Positions 59,940-64,000 of a stretch of 64,000 bases of DNA are shown here, in pieces (position 1 is the first letter of the stretch; each line of letters begins with the position of its first letter). This DNA is from JANQJA01 sp965267485 (lineage in GTDB: Bacteria; Pseudomonadota; Gammaproteobacteria; Pseudomonadales; Azotimanducaceae): the NCBI GenBank assembly GCA_965267485.1, contig OZ254080.1:558001-622000 (forward strand). Reading direction: 5' to 3'. The notes below the pieces were generated by a model. That model saw only the letters and a program-made list of their open reading frames with translations, was not told the origin of the DNA and made no database searches. The translations under genes and the position numbers were made by a program.

Positions 59940-60230
59940 TCAGGAGAAACGGGGAGGGCCGCGTGCGGCGTGATACCTTGCGTGCTTGAGTGCCTCGCCG
60001 GAGGAAGCATGGGATGGCTTGCTGGCGGAGACGTTGATGCTGAATTCGGGTGGCGACTGGAACAGACCCTCGTCGACCGGGTCATCGTCGCTGCAATCGG
60101 CGACGGCCTGGATCAGGGTATCGGGCCGCGGAGTATCGTCGGCGGTCAACGCCAGAGACTGGCTCGACCACAGCGACAGGATGAGCATCGCGATGATCGC
60201 GTTGAACGCCTTCTGTCGCAGATGTTCCAT
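59940..60230 (-). CDS. Small exported protein of unknown function
   Basis: 96 residues from ATG 60230 with a purine-rich GAGAGAGA upstream. The signal peptide MEHLRQKAFNAIIAMLILSL is followed by SSQSLA, then a short, low-complexity mature part. No family. It lies between the dppF-like and CBS genes on the same strand. Modest coding evidence. Confidence 0.5.
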   Translation of the reverse strand: MEHLRQKAFNAIIAMLILSLWSSQSLALTADDTPRPDTLIQAVADCSDDDPVDEGLFQSPPEFSINVSASKPSHASSGEALKHARYHAARGPPRFS

Positions 60231-60261
60231 TGTCTCTCTCAACTCGCCGTTACAGGCCTGT

Positions 60262-61269
60262 TTATTGGATGCCGCCCTTTCCGGATTGTTCCGGTCCATG
60301 TTGTTCGAAATCGAGATGGCACGAGACGTCGTGCTCGGCCTCCACTTCTCTCAGTACCGGCACTTCATGCTTGCAGCGGTCCATGACGTGCGGGCAGCGG
60401 GGGTGGAAGCTGCAGCCTGACGGCGGGTTGATAGGAGACGGCACATCGCCCGCAATGATCTGTCGATGAACTTCCCGGTGAGGGTCCGGGATCGGAATTG
60501 CGGAGATCAGTGAGTTTGTATAGGGATGCTTGGGTGCCCGGTAGATGTCCTGGCCCTCGCCAGTCTCGACGAACTTGCCCAGATACATGATCGCGATTCG
60601 ATCCGACACGTGTTTGACGACGGCGAGGTCATGCGCGATGAACAGGTACGACAGATTGAATTCCCGCTGAAGGTCGACCAGGAGGTTCAGGATCTGGCTC
60701 TGGATCGAGACGTCCAATGCAGAGACGGGCTCGTCGCAGATCACGAGCTTCGGGTTGAGTGCGATCGCCCGGGCAATGCCGATCCGCTGGCGCTGGCCGC
60801 CCGAGAACTCGAATGGAAACCGGGTTGCTGAGCGCGAGGGGAGGCCGACGATATCGAGCAGTTCGGCGACGCGGCGCGCACGCCACTGCCTGTCTCCCAT
60901 CTTGTGGATGATCAGCGGCTCCTCGATGATGTCGCCGACAGTGTGGCGGGCGTTCAGCGACTCCATCGGATCCTGGAAGATCATCTGGATATCGCGACGG
61001 TAAGGCAGCAGCTCACGATTGCCGAGGGTCGAAATCTCATTGCCCTCGAACTGGATGCTGCCGGACGTCGGTCGGTAGAGACGCGATATGCAGCGCCCCA
61101 GTGTCGACTTGCCGCAGCCTGATTCGCCGACGAGACCGAGCGTTTCGCCGGGCGCAATCTCGAAGCTGACGCCGTCAACGGCCTTGTTGAACTTGCTGGC
61201 GCGCAGCAGGATGCCTTCCCGAACCGGAAAGTGCATCTGCAGGTCCTTGACTTCGAGAAGCGGGCTCAT
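60262..61269 (-). CDS. Peptide ABC transporter ATP-binding protein (DppF/OppF type)
   Basis: 335 residues: Walker A GLVGESGCGKST, signature FSGGQRQRIGIARAI, Walker B LVICDEPVSALDVS, switch His in FIAHDLAVVKH. The C-terminal 4Fe-4S/cysteine motif typical of OppF follows (CSFHPRCPHVMDRC). It energises uptake of di- or oligopeptides with the next gene, which it overlaps by 4 bp. The two permease genes are not between it and the binding protein. Confidence 0.92.
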   Translation of the reverse strand: MSPLLEVKDLQMHFPVREGILLRASKFNKAVDGVSFEIAPGETLGLVGESGCGKSTLGRCISRLYRPTSGSIQFEGNEISTLGNRELLPYRRDIQMIFQDPMESLNARHTVGDIIEEPLIIHKMGDRQWRARRVAELLDIVGLPSRSATRFPFEFSGGQRQRIGIARAIALNPKLVICDEPVSALDVSIQSQILNLLVDLQREFNLSYLFIAHDLAVVKHVSDRIAIMYLGKFVETGEGQDIYRAPKHPYTNSLISAIPIPDPHREVHRQIIAGDVPSPINPPSGCSFHPRCPHVMDRCKHEVPVLREVEAEHDVSCHLDFEQHGPEQSGKGGIQ

Positions 61270-62243
61270 ATCTCACGCCACCGGTAGCAAGCCACCTGAT
61301 GTTCGCCTTCGACGGTTTCGATGGTCGGCGGCGCTTCCTCGCAGAACGGTTCCGAGAAGGGGCAACGGTTGGCGAACCGGCAACCCTTTGGCAAGTCGAG
61401 CAGGCCGGGCACCATGCCTTCGATGATGCTCAGCTTTGATTTCGGCCGGGTATCCAGTGTCGGGATCGAGGCGAGCAGCCCGCGTGTATACGGGTGGCTC
61501 GGTTTGTCGAACAGCTGATAGACAGAGCCGCTCTCGGCCACCTTTCCGGCATACATCACGACGACGTTGTCGCAGGTTTCGGCAATCACGCCGAGGTCGT
61601 GTGTGATCAGTATGACCGACATGCCCATCTCGCGCTGCAGATCCTTGATGAGTTCGAGGATCTGCGCCTGAATTGTCACGTCGAGCGCCGTTGTGGGCTC
61701 GTCAGCGATCAGGAGGCGGGGTTTGCAGGCGAGCGCCATGGCAATCACCACCCGCTGGCGCATTCCGCCGGACAGCTGATGGGGAAACTCGCCCATCCGA
61801 ACATCCGGTGACGGAATACCAACCTGATCGAGGATCGATATGGCCTCGCGAATGGCTTCATCGCTGGACATGGATTTATGCAGCAGAAGCACTTCGGTCA
61901 GTTGCCTACCGATGGTGTGGACCGGATTCAGTGCCGTCATCGGCTCCTGAAACACCATGCCGATCTCATTGCCGCGAATCTTCTCCATCTCTTCGATGGA
62001 AAGCTGCGCGAGGTCGCGACCATCGAACGTAATCCTGCCGGAGCTCACCTGTCCCATCGGCTGCGGCAGCAATCGCATGATCGACAGCGCCGTCACGCTC
62101 TTGCCACAGCCTGATTCGCCGACAATGCCAAGCGTCTTGCCTGCCTCGGCAGAGAATGAAACGCCGTCGACGGCACGCACACGTCCCTCGTCGGTGTCGA
62201 ATTCGGTGACGAGGTTTTCGACCTCGAGCAGGTTCGCGGTCAC
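61266..62243 (-). CDS. Peptide ABC transporter ATP-binding protein (DppD/OppD type)
   Basis: 325 residues with Walker A GIVGESGCGKSV, signature LSGGMRQRVVIAMAL, Walker B LLIADEPTTALDVT, switch His in LITHDLGVIAET and the C-terminal cysteine motif CRFANRCPFSEPFC. Partner of the OppF-type ATPase. It starts 6 bp after the binding-protein gene, an arrangement that leaves no room for permeases, which must be upstream of the window edge or elsewhere. Confidence 0.92.
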   Translation of the reverse strand: MTANLLEVENLVTEFDTDEGRVRAVDGVSFSAEAGKTLGIVGESGCGKSVTALSIMRLLPQPMGQVSSGRITFDGRDLAQLSIEEMEKIRGNEIGMVFQEPMTALNPVHTIGRQLTEVLLLHKSMSSDEAIREAISILDQVGIPSPDVRMGEFPHQLSGGMRQRVVIAMALACKPRLLIADEPTTALDVTIQAQILELIKDLQREMGMSVILITHDLGVIAETCDNVVVMYAGKVAESGSVYQLFDKPSHPYTRGLLASIPTLDTRPKSKLSIIEGMVPGLLDLPKGCRFANRCPFSEPFCEEAPPTIETVEGEHQVACYRWREI

Positions 62244-62249
62244 GTTACG

Positions 62250-64000
62250 TTACTTGAACTGGTCGTAGACGTTGATCTGTGGCTCGAACGTCTCGCCGTT
62301 GTCGATGGCTTCCCGGGTTTCTTCCTTGATGTCCGTATCGATCCAGTGAACGAAGTAGCGGCCAGCATTGCTGGAGTGCTTGTGGTTGAAGAACTCCGGA
62401 TAGCGAAGCCAGCGCCAGTGACCGACGCGATAGAACGGCTGGTAGAAGCCAGGCACGAAGGACGCATGCTCATGATGCAGCGCAGTCATCCGGTGCGCGA
62501 GATCAATCATCTCCTCCTTGCTCGAGGAGTCGCGATAGGCATCGATCATCTCATCCATTTCCTTGACGGCCATGGCCTCAAGGTTATTTGTCTGGGTCTT
62601 CACCTTGCGATCCGGGTTGACGCTACCGTCCTCCAGGAAGGCCTGGTCGTAGGCGTTGTCCGAGTGGTACGTCTCCCAGAATCTCGGATAAAGCTCGAGA
62701 CTGACACCGAACGCAGAGAAGTGGATATCGTGCTGCTTTTCCTGAACCTTCTTCCAGCCTGCGGTGCCGTCGAGGACTTCGAGCCGGAATTCCAGTCCGG
62801 CCTTGGCGGCCTCTTCCTTGAGAATTGTCAGCACGTCCTTCATGGCTTCATAGCCCGTCGAGAGCGTGAACGACAGGCGTTTCCCGGCCTCATTGACGAG
62901 GATGCCGTCGGGCCCGCGCTGGGTGAATCCGGCCGCGGCGAACGATGCGAGCGCCTGCTCGATGTCGAAGGGGCGAGAACTCAGCGACGGATGCGTGAAC
63001 TCGCCGTAGCCATCGGATGACGTCTGCATGCGCGTGTAGTCGCCGCGGAAGAACTTCTCGATCACGAGATCCCAGTTGGTCGCGTAGTTGATACCGACAC
63101 GGATATCGCGATTGTCCAGCAGCGGCTTGGATGTATTCATCCATAGGCCGTAGGTCGGTCGTGGGTGCTGGTTGTAGAACACCGACTTGTGGATTTAGCC
63201 GTTCTGCACGTCAGGGTCATCATTGGGCAGCTTCTCGTACCAGTACTCGGCGAGATTCAGGCCGAACTGGTCGAGGTCGCCACGCTTGAAGGCCTCGAAT
63301 CGCTTCGGTGTCTCGCGAATGACGCTCAGCTGGATACGATCCGTGTTGAAGCGGTTGCGGAAGAATTTGAGGTCCTTCGCCCACCAGTCCTCGAGGCGAG
63401 TGAGCGCGATCGAACGACCCTTGCGGACATCCTCATCCCTGACGTAGTAGGCGCCTGTCGTCGGCACGAACCGCCACTGGTATCGCTCGACGAAGTCATC
63501 GCCGAGTTCTTTGTAGAAATGCTCCGGCGTGCCGGTCAGGCTGAGCACGCGAGCGTCGAGGTCAGGCTTGGCCTCCTTGGCCGTAATCGAGAACGTATGG
63601 TCGTCGTATTTGGTGATGTTCGTGTACTGGGTGCCATACCAGTTGTTGTACCAGGGCGCGAGGATGTACTCGGACTGGTAGAAGAAAAACATGAACATGA
63701 AGTCGTCGGCGGTCAGTGGCTCGCCGTCGGACCATCGGGCGTCCCGGCGCAGCTTTACGTAGACCGTCTTGTTGTCCAGATCAACGGACCACGCCTCAGC
63801 GGTGCCCGGGTACATCTCGAATTCATCGGGATGGCGGTGGGCGAGGGAAATCGCGACGTAGTCGAGCAGGAAGGGGCGGAACGATCCATTCGAATCGGGC
63901 CCGACCGTGCGCAGCGTGCGCGGAAAGTCCTGCAGTGCACCGTATTGCGTACCGCCTTTCTTCGCATTGGATGAACCGATGTCAGGCAGATGCGAGCCGT
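62250..64000 (-). pseudogene. Peptide ABC transporter solute-binding protein, interrupted by an in-frame TAA (5' end outside window)
   Basis: A family 5 extracellular solute-binding protein. The N-terminal side reads GGTQYGALQDFPRTLRTVGP and SDGEPLTADDFMFMFFFYQS, the C-terminal side PRPTYGLWMNTSKPLLDNRD and WDLVIEKFF. The frame is continuous from 64000 to 62250 except for TAA at 63195-63197, between DPDVQNG and IHKSVFYNQHPRP. Related proteins usually have Tyr or another residue there, so a single base change (TAC or TAT to TAA) would explain it. The two ATPase genes follow. The motifs resemble the YejA/microcin C branch. It is either a recent nonsense mutation or a sequence error; the rest of the protein looks intact. 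Confidence 0.8.

Noticed and set aside
1..64000. tRNA, rRNA, CRISPR, insertion sequence, prophage or integrase signals
   Set aside because: None could be found by reading; no repeat-spacer pattern, transposase motif or tRNA cloverleaf was seen.

Overview
The window is about 64 kb of GC-rich bacterial chromosome (a little over 60% GC by eye). Genes are tightly packed, with many 1-14 bp overlaps. The gene content points to a gammaproteobacterium: a Syd-type SecY-interacting protein, SrkA kinase, NudC, GltBD, a PEP-CTERM/exosortase substrate and a TgpA/DUF58/MoxR operon. The combination suggests an environmental lineage near Chromatiales, Xanthomonadales or Woeseiaceae, but I cannot fix the taxon from sequence alone. 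I see no rRNA, tRNA, CRISPR array or insertion sequence.

Layout. 0-5.3 kb: gltB and the start of gltD (glutamate synthase). 5.3-12.4 kb: housekeeping and repair (an ATPase, mdh, a ManA-like protein, an Ada-AlkA fusion with ogt, aroA, syd). 12.5-16 kb: a PEP-CTERM protein with a sigma-54-like promoter, then an EF-hand / ECF sigma / anti-sigma / metal-sensor-like operon and hemJ. 16-28 kb: TauE-like transporter, GNAT, PlsC-like acyltransferase, nudC-modB-modC-srkA, comF, tolC-htrA-terB-lipoprotein, amidase. 28-35 kb: hybrid histidine kinase, then matB-like ligase, purN and ileS. 35-43.5 kb: PCuAC copper chaperone, TPR-sulfotransferase, CoA-transferase and a four-gene operon combining a SIS isomerase with a split folate C1 pathway (MTD1-like dehydrogenase plus FchA cyclohydrolase). 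43.5-49 kb: lipoprotein and an RND efflux pair. 49-53.2 kb: accessory patch with a decayed PEP-CTERM gene, a HipA/YjjJ-like kinase, orphan membrane proteins and frame-broken small ORFs. 53.2-60.2 kb: TgpA-DUF58-MoxR, divergent rpoE-chrR, an epoxide-hydrolase-like protein and a CBS protein. 60.2-64 kb: peptide ABC transporter ATPases and a solute-binding protein gene with an in-frame stop.

The most striking element lies between purN and ileS (33.06-33.20 kb, minus strand). A 21-residue ORF containing seven isoleucines, four of them consecutive, ends exactly on a segment that can pair with the 5' arm of an intrinsic terminator directly before ileS. This is the architecture of ribosome-mediated transcription attenuation, here apparently placed on an isoleucyl-tRNA synthetase gene of the eukaryote-like (IleS2) class. 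I do not know of a description of such a control element for ileS.

Other points worth attention are the bacterial MTD1-like/FchA pair, the sigma-54-like promoter of the PEP-CTERM gene, modBC without modA, and a solute-binding protein gene broken by a single TAA.
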